Shown: in pieces, positions 34,403-42,318 of the stretch | Layout: each line of letters opens with the position of its first letter | How positions within the stretch are numbered: the stretch's first letter is position 1 | NCBI RefSeq assembly: GCF_003945545.1 | Contig: NZ_CP029617.1 | Coordinates: 3,359,001-3,423,000 of the forward strand | Source of the DNA: Streptomyces sp. WAC 01529 | Lineage (GTDB): Bacteria > Actinomycetota > Actinomycetes > Streptomycetales > Streptomycetaceae | DNA: 64,000 nt | Direction: 5' to 3' | Position numbers and translations under genes: made by a program | The notes under the pieces: model-generated | What the model saw: only the letters and a program-made list of their open reading frames with translations | What the model was told of the DNA's origin: nothing | Database searches by the model: none

Positions 34403-34660
34403 ATGCGCACCCTGCGTATCGCGGCCGCCGCCGAGGCCGCCTCGCTCGCCCTCCTCCTGGGCAACCTGCTCACCGTCCACGCGCCCGCGCTCTCCGCGCT
34501 CCTCGGCCCGCTGCACGGCACGGCGTACCTCGTCGTCATCGCCACCACCTGGATGACCCCGGCGGCCGCGACCCCCGGCACCCGGTGGCGCGCCCTCGTC
34601 CCGGGCGTCGGCGGCCTGCTGGTCCTGCGGCGGATCGAGGCCCGCTCCCCCGCGAACTGA
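34403..34660 (+). CDS. small membrane protein (DUF3817-like)
   Basis: 85 residues, two to three helices: LRIAAAAEAASLALLLGNLL, LGPLHGTAYLVVIATTWM and the C-terminal VPGVGGLLVLRRIEARS. The GPLHG turn between helices is the DUF3817 pattern. It follows the previous gene by 5 bp, so the two form one operon. Function unknown. Confidence 0.72.
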   Translation: MRTLRIAAAAEAASLALLLGNLLTVHAPALSALLGPLHGTAYLVVIATTWMTPAAATPGTRWRALVPGVGGLLVLRRIEARSPAN

Positions 34661-34698
34661 CCCGCGCCTCCCGCCCCGGCGCCCCGCAGCGCCCGCCC

Positions 34699-35883
34699 CT
34701 ACGCCTCGCGCAGCGCCCGCACCAGCGCCTGGGCGCGCGGGTCGGCCGTGACGCCCTTGTTCATCCCGTTCGTCACATACCCGAACCCGGTCCCCGACTC
34801 CGGGTCGGCGAAGCCGAGGGCGCCGCCGCGGCCGGGGTGCCCGAAGGAACCGGCGGCGAGGAGCGGGGACGCGCCGCCGTGCAGCATGTAGCCGAGGCCG
34901 AAGCGGGTGGGGACGACCAGGACGCGGTCCGGGCCCGCGGACGCCTCCGTCCGGGCCGCCGCCACCGTCTCGGGGGTGAACAGCCTCCCCCTGCCGTCCA
35001 CTTCGCCGATCAGCGCCGCGTAGAAGCGGGCCAGACCGTCGGCCGTCGCGATGCCGTTGGAGGCGGGCAGGGCCGCCGCCCGGTAGGCGGGGTCGTTCTC
35101 GTCCGGCGCCGGATCGATCGCCCCGAAGGCGCGGCTGGTCAGCGAGGACGGGTCCGCGTATGCCTCGGCGACGTTCCGCTTGGGCCGTATCCGCAGGCCG
35201 CCCGGCCCGGCGGGCGGTGCGATACGCCCCATACGGCTGACCCGTGCCGCCTCCGCTTCCGGCAGCCCGAGCCAGAGGTCCAGGCCGAGCGGCCCGGCGA
35301 TCTCGGCGGCGATCCACTCCCCGACCGCCTTGCCCGTCACGCGCCGCACCAGCTCACCGGTGAGCCAGCTGTAGGTCTGCGCGTGGTAGCCGTGGTCGGC
35401 GCCCGGCTCCCAGAACGGGGCCTGCGCCGCGACCACCGCCGCCGAGAGGTCCGGGTCGAGCGCCTCGGCGGGCGTCAGCGGACGGTCAAGGGCGGGGACC
35501 CCGGCGCGGTGCGCCAGTACGTGCCGCACCAGGACACCTTCCTTGCCGCGCGCCTTGAACTCCGGCCAGTAGGTGCCGACCGGCGCGTCCAGGTCCAGCG
35601 CGCCGCGCTGATGGAGCAGGAGCAGGGCGGCGGCGGCCACCCCCTTGGTCGCCGAGCGCACGACCTGCGCGGTCCCGCGCTCCCACGGGGCGTCCCCGGC
35701 GGCGAGGTCGCCGTCGACGTCCTTCGTGCCGCCCCACAGGTCCACGACCTTGCGCCCGTGCCGGTAGACCGTGACGGCGGCTCCGCGCTCCCCGCGCTCG
35801 GCGAAGTTGCGCACGAAGGCCTCCCTCACGCCCTCGAACCCCTCGGCGACCGAGCCCTGCACTCCACCCATGACCTCGTCCAT
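34699..35883 (-). CDS. serine hydrolase, class C beta-lactamase / EstB-like
   Basis: 394 residues with no signal peptide. The nucleophile motif is S77-A-T-K80, the second-site Tyr is in the HAQTYSWL region (about 167-174), and GHPGRGG fills the HxG/KTG position. The fold family includes esterases, DD-peptidases and beta-lactamases; a cytoplasmic carboxylesterase (EstB-type) is most likely given the absence of a leader sequence. The ATG at 35883 is followed by a second in-frame ATG at 35871. Confidence 0.85.
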   Translation of the reverse strand: MDEVMGGVQGSVAEGFEGVREAFVRNFAERGERGAAVTVYRHGRKVVDLWGGTKDVDGDLAAGDAPWERGTAQVVRSATKGVAAAALLLLHQRGALDLDAPVGTYWPEFKARGKEGVLVRHVLAHRAGVPALDRPLTPAEALDPDLSAAVVAAQAPFWEPGADHGYHAQTYSWLTGELVRRVTGKAVGEWIAAEIAGPLGLDLWLGLPEAEAARVSRMGRIAPPAGPGGLRIRPKRNVAEAYADPSSLTSRAFGAIDPAPDENDPAYRAAALPASNGIATADGLARFYAALIGEVDGRGRLFTPETVAAARTEASAGPDRVLVVPTRFGLGYMLHGGASPLLAAGSFGHPGRGGALGFADPESGTGFGYVTNGMNKGVTADPRAQALVRALREA

Positions 35884-35903
35884 ACCCAGCCCAACAGCTG
35901 CCG

Positions 35904-36683
35904 CTATCCGCTGATTCCCTGGCTTCTCGCCTTCGCGGTCTTCGGATCGAAGCCGAAGGGGAGTTCCAGGCGGTGTGCGCTCATCAGTTCGTCGTCGGCG
36001 AGGAGTTCACCGGTCGGGCCGTCCGCCGCGATCGTGCCGTCGCTGAGGATCAGGGCGCGGGGGCAGAGTTCCATGGCGTAGGGCAGGTCGTGCGTGACCA
36101 TCAGGACGGTGACGTCCAGCGACCGCAGGATGTCGGCGAGTTCGCGGCGCGAGGCCGGGTCGAGGTTGGAGGAGGGCTCGTCGAGGACGAGGATCTCCGG
36201 CTCCATGGCGAGCACCGTCGCGACCGCGACCCGGCGGCGCTGCCCGAAGGAGAGGTGGTGCGGCGGGCGGTCCGCGAACTCCGCCATGCCGACCAGGGAG
36301 AGGGCCTTCACCACGCGGGCCTCCAGCTCCGGGCCCCGCATCCCCGCGGCCGCGGGCCCGAACGCCACGTCCTCGCGGACCGTCGGCATGAACAGCTGGT
36401 CGTCCGGGTCCTGGAAGACGATGCCGACCTTGCGCCTGATCTCCGCCATGTGCTTCTTGCCGACGGGCAGCCCGGCGACCGTCACCGTGCCCGCGCCGGC
36501 GGTCAGGATGCCGTTCAGATGCAGTACGAGGGTCGTCTTGCCCGCGCCGTTCGGCCCGAGCAGCGCGACACGTTCGCCGCGGGCGACGCGGAAGTCGACG
36601 CCGAAGAGGGCCTGGTGCCCGTCGGGGTAGGCGAAGGCCAGTCCGGCCACTTCCAGCGAGGGTGTCGCGGTCACAGGGTCCAT
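35904..36683 (-). CDS. cbiO: energy-coupling ATPase of cobalt/nickel importer
   Basis: 259-residue ABC ATPase. Walker A is GPNGAGKTT (43-51), Q-loop VGIVFQDPDDQLFMPTV, signature LSFGQRRRVAVA (a variant where Phe replaces the usual Gly) and Walker B ILVLDEPSSNLD. The VFQDPDDQ motif is typical of ECF transporters. It overlaps the cbiQ stop by 13 bp. Works with CbiQ and CbiM to import nickel or cobalt. Confidence 0.94.
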   Translation of the reverse strand: MDPVTATPSLEVAGLAFAYPDGHQALFGVDFRVARGERVALLGPNGAGKTTLVLHLNGILTAGAGTVTVAGLPVGKKHMAEIRRKVGIVFQDPDDQLFMPTVREDVAFGPAAAGMRGPELEARVVKALSLVGMAEFADRPPHHLSFGQRRRVAVATVLAMEPEILVLDEPSSNLDPASRRELADILRSLDVTVLMVTHDLPYAMELCPRALILSDGTIAADGPTGELLADDELMSAHRLELPFGFDPKTAKARSQGISG

Positions 36684-37432
36684 CCCAACAGGCAGACGAG
36701 GAGGGCGGCGGACGGGAGGGCCAGCGCGTACGTCCACTGCGTGCGCGAGGCGGTCACCTCGTCGATGACCGGCATCGCGCCGGCGTACCCCCGGCTGACC
36801 ATCGCGAGGTGCACCCGCTCGCCCCTCTCGTACGAGCGGATGAAGAGGGCGCCCGCGGACTTGGCGAGGACGCCCCATTGCCGTACGCCCCGCGCCTCGA
36901 AGCCGCGCGAATCGCGGGCGATCCTCATGCGGCGCATCTCGTCCGTGATGACGTCGCCGTACCGGATCATGAAGGAGGCGATCTGGACGAGCAGCGGGGG
37001 CAGCTTGAGGCGCTGGAGGCCGAGGAGGAGTTCGCGCAGTTCGGTCGTGGAGGCGAGCAGCACGGAGGCGGCGACGCCGAGCGTGCCCTTGGCCAGGACG
37101 TTCCAGGCACCCCAGAGGCCGTTGACGCTCAGGGAGACACCGAGTACGTCGACGCGCTCGCCCTGCGCCACGAACGGCATCAGCACGGCGAAGGCCACGA
37201 ACGGGACCTCGATCAGCAGCCGCTTCAGCAGGAACCCGGCGGGGACGAGGGCGGCGCGGGCGACCGCCGCGAGCAGGAGGGCATAGACCCCGAAGGCCCA
37301 CATCGCCTCGCGCGGCGTGGACACGACGACGATCACGAAGCAGAAGACGGCGACGAGCTTGGCGTGCGCGGGCAGCCCGTGCACGGGCGAGTGCCCGTGC
37401 CGGTAGAGCCGGTGGGCGTGGCCGGCACCCAT
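36671..37432 (-). CDS. cbiQ: ECF transporter T component
   Basis: 253-residue membrane protein with about five helices. The two EcfT coupling motifs that grip the ATPases are present: RDSRGFEARGVRQW and MVSRGYAGAMP. N-terminal HRLYRHGHSPVHGLPAHAKLVAV is typical of CbiQ. It starts 1 bp after the cbiM stop and overlaps cbiO. Confidence 0.94.
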   Translation of the reverse strand: MGAGHAHRLYRHGHSPVHGLPAHAKLVAVFCFVIVVVSTPREAMWAFGVYALLLAAVARAALVPAGFLLKRLLIEVPFVAFAVLMPFVAQGERVDVLGVSLSVNGLWGAWNVLAKGTLGVAASVLLASTTELRELLLGLQRLKLPPLLVQIASFMIRYGDVITDEMRRMRIARDSRGFEARGVRQWGVLAKSAGALFIRSYERGERVHLAMVSRGYAGAMPVIDEVTASRTQWTYALALPSAALLVCLLGWTL

Positions 37433-37433
37433 G

Positions 37434-38552
37434 TCAGGGGGTCTTGGGCGCGGCGGGCTTGGGCGCCACGCCCGCCTCAGGTCCGGCGCCCGCCTCTGGT
37501 CCGGCGCCCGCCTCAGGCAAGGTCACCGGGGAGACATCCGTCGTACGACGCCTCCGTACCGCCCAGAACACCGCCGAACCGGCGACCACCGTCGCGCCCA
37601 CGCCGATCACGCCCGCCAGGCCGACCGAGACGCGGGCGTCGGTGATGTCCTTTACTCCGTAGTCCGCCAGCGGTGAGTCCGCGGTGGCGTGGTCCTTGGT
37701 CTTCTCGTCGATGCCCTTGTCCTGGGCCACCTTCTCCAGGCCGTCGGGGTTCGACGAGGCGTAGAAGCTGACGACGCCCGCGAGGACGAGGGACGTGGCG
37801 AGGCCCGCGAGCCACACCTTCCGGTGGGAGCGGGCCGCGGCGGCCGGTTCGGCGGCGCCCCGCGCGTCCACCAGCTCCCCGCCGACCCGCAGCTTCAGCG
37901 GCCGCGCGAGACCCCGCGCCCCGTACACGAGGTCCGGCCGCACCGCGATCACCGCGCCCACGGTGAGCGCGGTGATCGCGGCCTCGCCGATGCCGATGAG
38001 GACGTGGACGCCGACCATGGCGACGGCGACCTTGTCGAGGGAGACGTCGGTCGTGCCGCCCACGGCGTAGAGGAGGGTGAAGGCGATCGCGGCGGCCGGC
38101 ACGGACAGCAGCGCCGCCACGAAGGAGGCGACGGTGATCGCGCGGCGCCCGCGCGGCAGCACCTTCACCAGGCCCCGGAAGACCAGATAGGCGACGACGG
38201 TGGTGACGATCGCCATGTCGGCGATGTTGACGCCGAGCGCGGTAAGACCGCCGTCCGCGAAGAGCACGCCCTGCATGAGCAGGACGACGGAGACGCAGAG
38301 CACCCCGGTGAAGGGGCCGACGAGTATCGCGGCGAGCGCCCCGCCGAGGAGATGCCCGCTGGTCCCGGCCGCGACCGGGAAGTTCAGCATTTGCACCGCA
38401 AAGATGAAGGCGGCGACCAGCCCGGCGAGCGGGGCCGTGCGTTCGTCCAGCTCACGCCGGGCGCCCTTGAGGCTGACCGCCACCGCGCCCGCGGCGACGA
38501 GCCCGGCCGCGGCGGAGACGGGAGCATTGATGAATCCGTCGGGGACATGCAT
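37434..38552 (-). CDS. cbiM: CbiM substrate-binding component fused to a CbiN/PDGLE-like domain
   Basis: 372 residues. The N-terminus MHVPDGFINAPVS is the universal CbiM/NikM start, where Met1 and His2 bind the metal, so the start at 38552 is certain. Six helices follow (for example FPVAAGTSGHLLGGALAAILVGPFTGVL). The second half is a PDGLE/CbiN-like domain: membrane helix VWLAGLATSLVLAGVVSFYASSNPDGLEKVAQ, a soluble stretch and a last helix. The C-terminus is Pro/Ala-rich, coded by 18-bp tandem repeats. The Nur-like box upstream favours nickel as the substrate. Confidence 0.94.
   Translation of the reverse strand: MHVPDGFINAPVSAAAGLVAAGAVAVSLKGARRELDERTAPLAGLVAAFIFAVQMLNFPVAAGTSGHLLGGALAAILVGPFTGVLCVSVVLLMQGVLFADGGLTALGVNIADMAIVTTVVAYLVFRGLVKVLPRGRRAITVASFVAALLSVPAAAIAFTLLYAVGGTTDVSLDKVAVAMVGVHVLIGIGEAAITALTVGAVIAVRPDLVYGARGLARPLKLRVGGELVDARGAAEPAAAARSHRKVWLAGLATSLVLAGVVSFYASSNPDGLEKVAQDKGIDEKTKDHATADSPLADYGVKDITDARVSVGLAGVIGVGATVVAGSAVFWAVRRRRTTDVSPVTLPEAGAGPEAGAGPEAGVAPKPAAPKTP
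37471..37518 (-). repeat. 18-bp tandem repeat in cbiM 3' end
   Basis: Unit CCCGCCTCAGGTCCGGCG occurs at 37471-37488, with one change at 37489-37506 and partly at 37507-37518. It codes for repeated GAGPEA residues in the cytoplasmic tail and may vary in number. Confidence 0.8.
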
Positions 38553-38591
38553 GGGCGCGCTCCTGGGCAGGGGCCTTGCAGGGCAGACCGC

Positions 38592-38624
38592 TCGTGAACC
38601 GTCCACTGTGTCGTGAACCGTTCA
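38592..38624. promoter_or_regulatory. direct repeats TCGTGAACCGTYCA before cbiM
   Basis: TCGTGAACCGTCCA (38592-38605; first base offset by one from the exact copy) and TCGTGAACCGTTCA (38611-38624) are direct repeats about 19 bp apart, with an inverted AACGGTT at 38644-38650. They lie between the Nur-like box and the cbiM start, near the expected transcription start, and may be a second operator. Confidence 0.5.
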
Positions 38625-38638
38625 ATGATAGGGCGTTG

Positions 38639-38655
38639 TTGCGAACGGTTTGCAA
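38639..38655. promoter_or_regulatory. Nur-like box over the predicted cbiM -35
   Basis: TTGCGA-ACGGT-TTGCAA matches the Nur nickel-uptake-regulator consensus TTGCAA-N5-TTGCAA at 11 of 12 positions. On the minus strand TTGCAA (38650-38655) can serve as the -35 and TATCAT (38625-38630) as the -10, spacer 19. Binding there would block cbiMQO transcription when nickel is high. Confidence 0.65.
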
Positions 38656-38776
38656 GAGCACCCAGGTCCCGATACGGCTACGCCCGCCCGGTGGATCTTC
38701 CGCCACCACTCAGGGCGGAAAGCCGTACATATGGGACATTGGTGAGGAAGTGCCCGTACGGATGAGGAGTTCAGCG

Positions 38777-39121
38777 ATGTCCGCAGTCGAGCAGTACGCA
38801 CGCGCCCACCTCGTCACGGACTCCTCCGAGGGCCACCGCGCCGTCCCCGTCGTCCTCCACTACGACCCGGAGGCCGACCCGCACACGGTGCGGATCGGCC
38901 TCCCCGGCTGCCACGAATGGGTCTTCGCCCGGCAGCTGCTCGAACAGGGCCTGCGGGCCCCGGTCGCCGCCGGTGACGTACACATCTGGCCCTGCGGCCG
39001 GGTCCAGACGATCGTGGAGTTCCACGCGCGGGACGGGGTGACGGTCGTCCAGTTCGACGCGTCCGCGCTGATCCGCTTCCTGCGTCGTACGTACGCGGCC
39101 GCCACCCCCGTCTCCCACTGA
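38777..39121 (+). CDS. ssgE: SsgA-like sporulation protein
   Basis: 114 residues of the SALP family, found only in sporulating actinomycetes. The family core is clear: VPVVLHYDPEADPHTVRIG, WVFARQLLEQGLRAP, GDVHIWPC and LIRFLRRTYA. Adjacent tandem PBP genes and cbi genes match the known position of ssgE, whose product controls separation and release of spores. The ATG at 38777 follows AGGAG at the right spacing; an upstream in-frame ATG at 38762 lies in the ribosome site. Slightly shorter than most SALPs at the N-terminus. Naming as ssgE rests on position. Confidence 0.85.
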   Translation: MSAVEQYARAHLVTDSSEGHRAVPVVLHYDPEADPHTVRIGLPGCHEWVFARQLLEQGLRAPVAAGDVHIWPCGRVQTIVEFHARDGVTVVQFDASALIRFLRRTYAAATPVSH

Positions 39122-39145
39122 GCCCCGGCGGGACCCGGCGCGGGG

Positions 39146-41413
39146 TCAGACGCGGGCCAGCTCCCTGTCAACGTCCGGATCGGTGTCCGGGCCCGCGTCC
39201 TTCTCGGCGGCCGTGCGCAGCCCCTCGCCCTCGACGTCGACGTTCGGCAGCGCGCGGTCAAGCCACTTGGGCAGCCACCACGCCTTGCCGCCGAGCAGCG
39301 CGAGAACGGCCGGCACCAGCGCCATACGGACCACGAACGCGTCGAAGAAGACCGCGATCGCGAGGCCAAAGCCGATCATCTTGACCATCTGCTCGCTGGA
39401 CCCGATGAAGCCCGCGAACACCGCGATCATGATGACGGCCGCCGCCGAGACCACCCGGGCCCCGTGCCGGAATCCGGTCACGATCGCCTGCCCGGGGCGC
39501 TCCCCGTGGACGTACGCCTCCCGCATCCGCGTCACGAGGAAGACCTCGTAGTCCATCGCGAGGCCGAAGACCACGCCGACCATGAAGATCGGCATCATCG
39601 ACATGATCGGGCCGGTCTGCTCCACGCCGAAGAGCGAGCCGAGCCAGCCCCACTGGAAGACCGCGACGACCGCGCCGAGGGCCGCGAGGACCGAGAGCAG
39701 GAAGCCGAGGGCCGCCTTGAGCGGGACCAGGATCGAGCGGAAGACGATGATCAGGAGCAGGAAGGCGAGGCCGACGACGAGGGCCAGATAGGGCAGCAGG
39801 GCGTCGTTGAGCTTCTGCGAGACGTCGATGTTCATCGCCGTGGTGCCGGTGACCATGATCTCGGCGCCGGTGGAGTCGGTGATCTTCGCGCCGGTGTCGC
39901 GGATCGAGTGGACCAGTTCCTCGGTCTCGATGCCGCTGGGCTTGGAGGACGGCACGACGCTGATGATGGCGGTGTCACCCGCCTTGTTGAACATGGGCGG
40001 GGCGACGGTCAGGACGTCGTCGAGCCCGGCGATCGTCCTGCGGATCTCACCGGCGGCGGCCTTCGGCTCGTCGGCGCCCTTGAGGTCGCCGACGACCATC
40101 AGCGGGCCGTTGAAGCCGGGACCGAAGCCGTCGGAGACCAGGTCGTACGCCTTGCGCTGCGTCGTGGAGGTCGGCTGCGCGCCGTCGTCGGGCAGGCCCA
40201 GCTCCAGCTGCGAGACCGGGACGGCGGCGGCGCCGAGGCCCACGATGCCGACGAGCAGCACCGCGATCGGACGGCGTACGACGAACCGGGCCCAGCGGGT
40301 GCCCATGTTCGGCTTGGCGTCCTCGTCGGCGGCCCTGCCCTTCTTGCCGCCCTTGCCGTCCTTGCCGTCCTTGCCGCCGCCGAAGAGCCTGCTCTTCTCG
40401 CCCATGGGCATGACCCGCTTGCCCGCGTACCCGAGCAGCGCCGGGATGAGGGTCAGCGCGATCAGGACCGCGATGACGACCGTGCCGGCCGCGGCGAAGC
40501 CCATCTTGGTGAGCATCGGGATGTTCACCACGGCGAGGCCGACCAGCGCGATGACGACGGTGAGCCCGGCGAAGACGACCGCGGAGCCCGCGGTGCCGAC
40601 GGCACGGCCGGCCGCCTCCTCGCGGTCGCGGCCGTCGGCGAGTTCGCCGCGGAAGCGCGAGACGATGAAGAGCGCGTAGTCGATGCCGACCGCGAGGCCG
40701 ATCATCATGGCGAGCGTCGAGGTGGTGGTGCCCAGATCCAGGGCGTCGGCGAGCGCGGTGATGGACGAGACGCCGATGCCGACGCCGATGAGCGCGGTGA
40801 GCAGCGGAAGCCCGGCCGCGATCAGCGAGCCGAAGGTGATGACGAGGACGACCGCCGCGACCGCGATGCCGATGATCTCGGAGGAGCCGGTCTCCGGCAT
40901 GGCCTGGAGCGCGTCGCCGCCGACCTCGACGGTGAGCCCGGACTCGCGCGCCTTGTCGGTGGTCTTCTCCAGCGCGTCACGGTCGTCGTCGGTCAGCTCC
41001 ATGGAGGTGACCTTGTACGAGACGGAGGCGTACGCCGTGGAGCCGTCCTTGCTGACGGTCTTGGCGCGGAACGGGTCGTCGGCGCGCGCCACTTGCTCCG
41101 AGCCGGACTTCAGGGCGCCGACGGTCTTGACGATCTCGGCCTTGTTGGCCGGGTCCGTCACCTTCTCGCCGTCCGGTGCCTTGAAGACGACACGGGCGCT
41201 CGCCCCGTCGGCGCTGGCCTCGGGGGCCCGCTTCTCCAGGAGGTCGAAGGCCTTCTGGGCCTCCGTGCCGGGTATGGAGAAGGAGCTGGAGGCGGCGGTG
41301 GGCGCCGAGGCCGCGCCGACCCCGGCGAGCGTGAGGAGCGCCACCCAGATCAGGGCGACGAAGTGCCGCTTGCGGAAGGCTAGTTTGCCGAGTTTGTAGA
41401 GGAACGTGGCCAC
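39146..41413 (-). CDS. MMPL/RND-family membrane exporter
   Basis: 755 residues with 12 predicted membrane helices in the RND 1+5+1+5 plan and two large external loops (about 40-175 and 390-540). The proton-relay motifs GIDYALFIVSRFR and GLAMDYEVFLVTRMRE are both present. A Gly/Lys-rich cytoplasmic linker (GGGKDGKDGKGGKKGRAADE) joins the halves. MMPL proteins export lipids, siderophores or toxic small molecules. A GTG start follows GGGAG. It lies 112 bp downstream of the TetR gene on the same strand, so TetR probably represses it. Confidence 0.92.
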   Translation of the reverse strand: MATFLYKLGKLAFRKRHFVALIWVALLTLAGVGAASAPTAASSSFSIPGTEAQKAFDLLEKRAPEASADGASARVVFKAPDGEKVTDPANKAEIVKTVGALKSGSEQVARADDPFRAKTVSKDGSTAYASVSYKVTSMELTDDDRDALEKTTDKARESGLTVEVGGDALQAMPETGSSEIIGIAVAAVVLVITFGSLIAAGLPLLTALIGVGIGVSSITALADALDLGTTTSTLAMMIGLAVGIDYALFIVSRFRGELADGRDREEAAGRAVGTAGSAVVFAGLTVVIALVGLAVVNIPMLTKMGFAAAGTVVIAVLIALTLIPALLGYAGKRVMPMGEKSRLFGGGKDGKDGKGGKKGRAADEDAKPNMGTRWARFVVRRPIAVLLVGIVGLGAAAVPVSQLELGLPDDGAQPTSTTQRKAYDLVSDGFGPGFNGPLMVVGDLKGADEPKAAAGEIRRTIAGLDDVLTVAPPMFNKAGDTAIISVVPSSKPSGIETEELVHSIRDTGAKITDSTGAEIMVTGTTAMNIDVSQKLNDALLPYLALVVGLAFLLLIIVFRSILVPLKAALGFLLSVLAALGAVVAVFQWGWLGSLFGVEQTGPIMSMMPIFMVGVVFGLAMDYEVFLVTRMREAYVHGERPGQAIVTGFRHGARVVSAAAVIMIAVFAGFIGSSEQMVKMIGFGLAIAVFFDAFVVRMALVPAVLALLGGKAWWLPKWLDRALPNVDVEGEGLRTAAEKDAGPDTDPDVDRELARV

Positions 41414-41525
41414 GAGGGCGTACTCCCGGTCAGGTCGTGGTGCGGAGATGACTGCGGGCAGGGGGGTTCAGCCCGACGACGTGAGCGGTTCGCGTCAGGT
41501 ACGGGGTGCGGGTGTGAGGGGTGGG

Positions 41526-42119
41526 TCAGACGCCGAGAGCGGGGAGGATCACGGCGTCCACGTACGAGGCGAGGAAGGCGCGGTCGACCGGGCGGTCCTC
41601 GACGAGGTCCCGGGCGACGAAAGCGCCGACCAGCATGTGGATGGCGAACTCCAGCGCCGGATTGTCCGCGGCCACCTCACCGCGCTCCACCGCTCTGCGC
41701 AGCAGATCGTTCAGGCCCGTCAGCTCCGGCTCGATGAGCAGGTTCCGCAGCGCCTGGTGGAGTTCGGGGTTGTCGTGGATGGCGTGGAACAGGCCCCGCA
41801 TCAGCGCGGCGTCCTTCTCCATCTGGCAGTCGTCCGAGCGGGCCACCATCTCGTTCAGGTCGCCGCGCAGCGAGCCGGTGTCGATGTCCGCGAGGGACGC
41901 CGGCTTGTTGTGCCGCAGCGCCTTGGCGATCAGCTCCGGCTTGCTCCCCCACTGGCGGTAGAGGGTGGCCTTGCTGGAGCGGGTGCGGGCCGCCACGGCG
42001 TCCATGGTGAGGGCGTCGTAGCCGACCTCGCGGAGCAGGTCGAGCACGGCCTCGTACAGCTCGGCCTCGCGCTCGGGCGTGATCCTGCTGCGCCGCGTCG
42101 CCGCCGCTGCTTCCGTCAT
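41526..42119 (-). CDS. TetR-family repressor of the MMPL exporter
   Basis: 197 residues. The helix-turn-helix lies at about 37-58 (LTMDAVAARTRSSKATLYRQW), and the C-terminal half (NEMVARSDDCQMEKDAALMRGL onward) is the TetR_C_11-like ligand domain. The ATG follows a perfect AGGAGG. Two identical palindromes upstream are its likely operators. The exporter gene follows. Confidence 0.92.
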   Translation of the reverse strand: MTEAAAATRRSRITPEREAELYEAVLDLLREVGYDALTMDAVAARTRSSKATLYRQWGSKPELIAKALRHNKPASLADIDTGSLRGDLNEMVARSDDCQMEKDAALMRGLFHAIHDNPELHQALRNLLIEPELTGLNDLLRRAVERGEVAADNPALEFAIHMLVGAFVARDLVEDRPVDRAFLASYVDAVILPALGV

Positions 42120-42150
42120 GATCCGCGCCTCCTGTTCCCGACCGCTGCGA

Positions 42151-42211
42151 ACGAAACGGTTTCGTACTCCATGACGGTACGGTACCGATTAACGAAACGA
42201 AACCGTTTCGT
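42151..42211. promoter_or_regulatory. twin TetR operators ACGAAAC-S-GTTTCGT
   Basis: Two perfect 15-bp palindromes: ACGAAACGGTTTCGT (42151-42165) and ACGAAACCGTTTCGT (42197-42211), differing only at the central base and 46 bp apart. They bracket the tetR promoter, with the nearer one 32 bp before the ATG, and could also affect the divergent tricorn gene. Confidence 0.85.
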
Positions 42212-42318
42212 ACGTGTCCTGGGTCACGTACGCGGCCCTCTCCCGCACGCGTGCGGGAGCCGCGTCCCGGGCGCCGTCACGAGTTGCCGGGGCCCTCCGA
42301 GCGGAAAAGCATGGTGAG

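Noticed and set aside
38553..38776. Cobalamin riboswitch before cbiM
   Set aside because: The leader is too short and no B12-box-like motif is visible; a Nur-like site was found instead.
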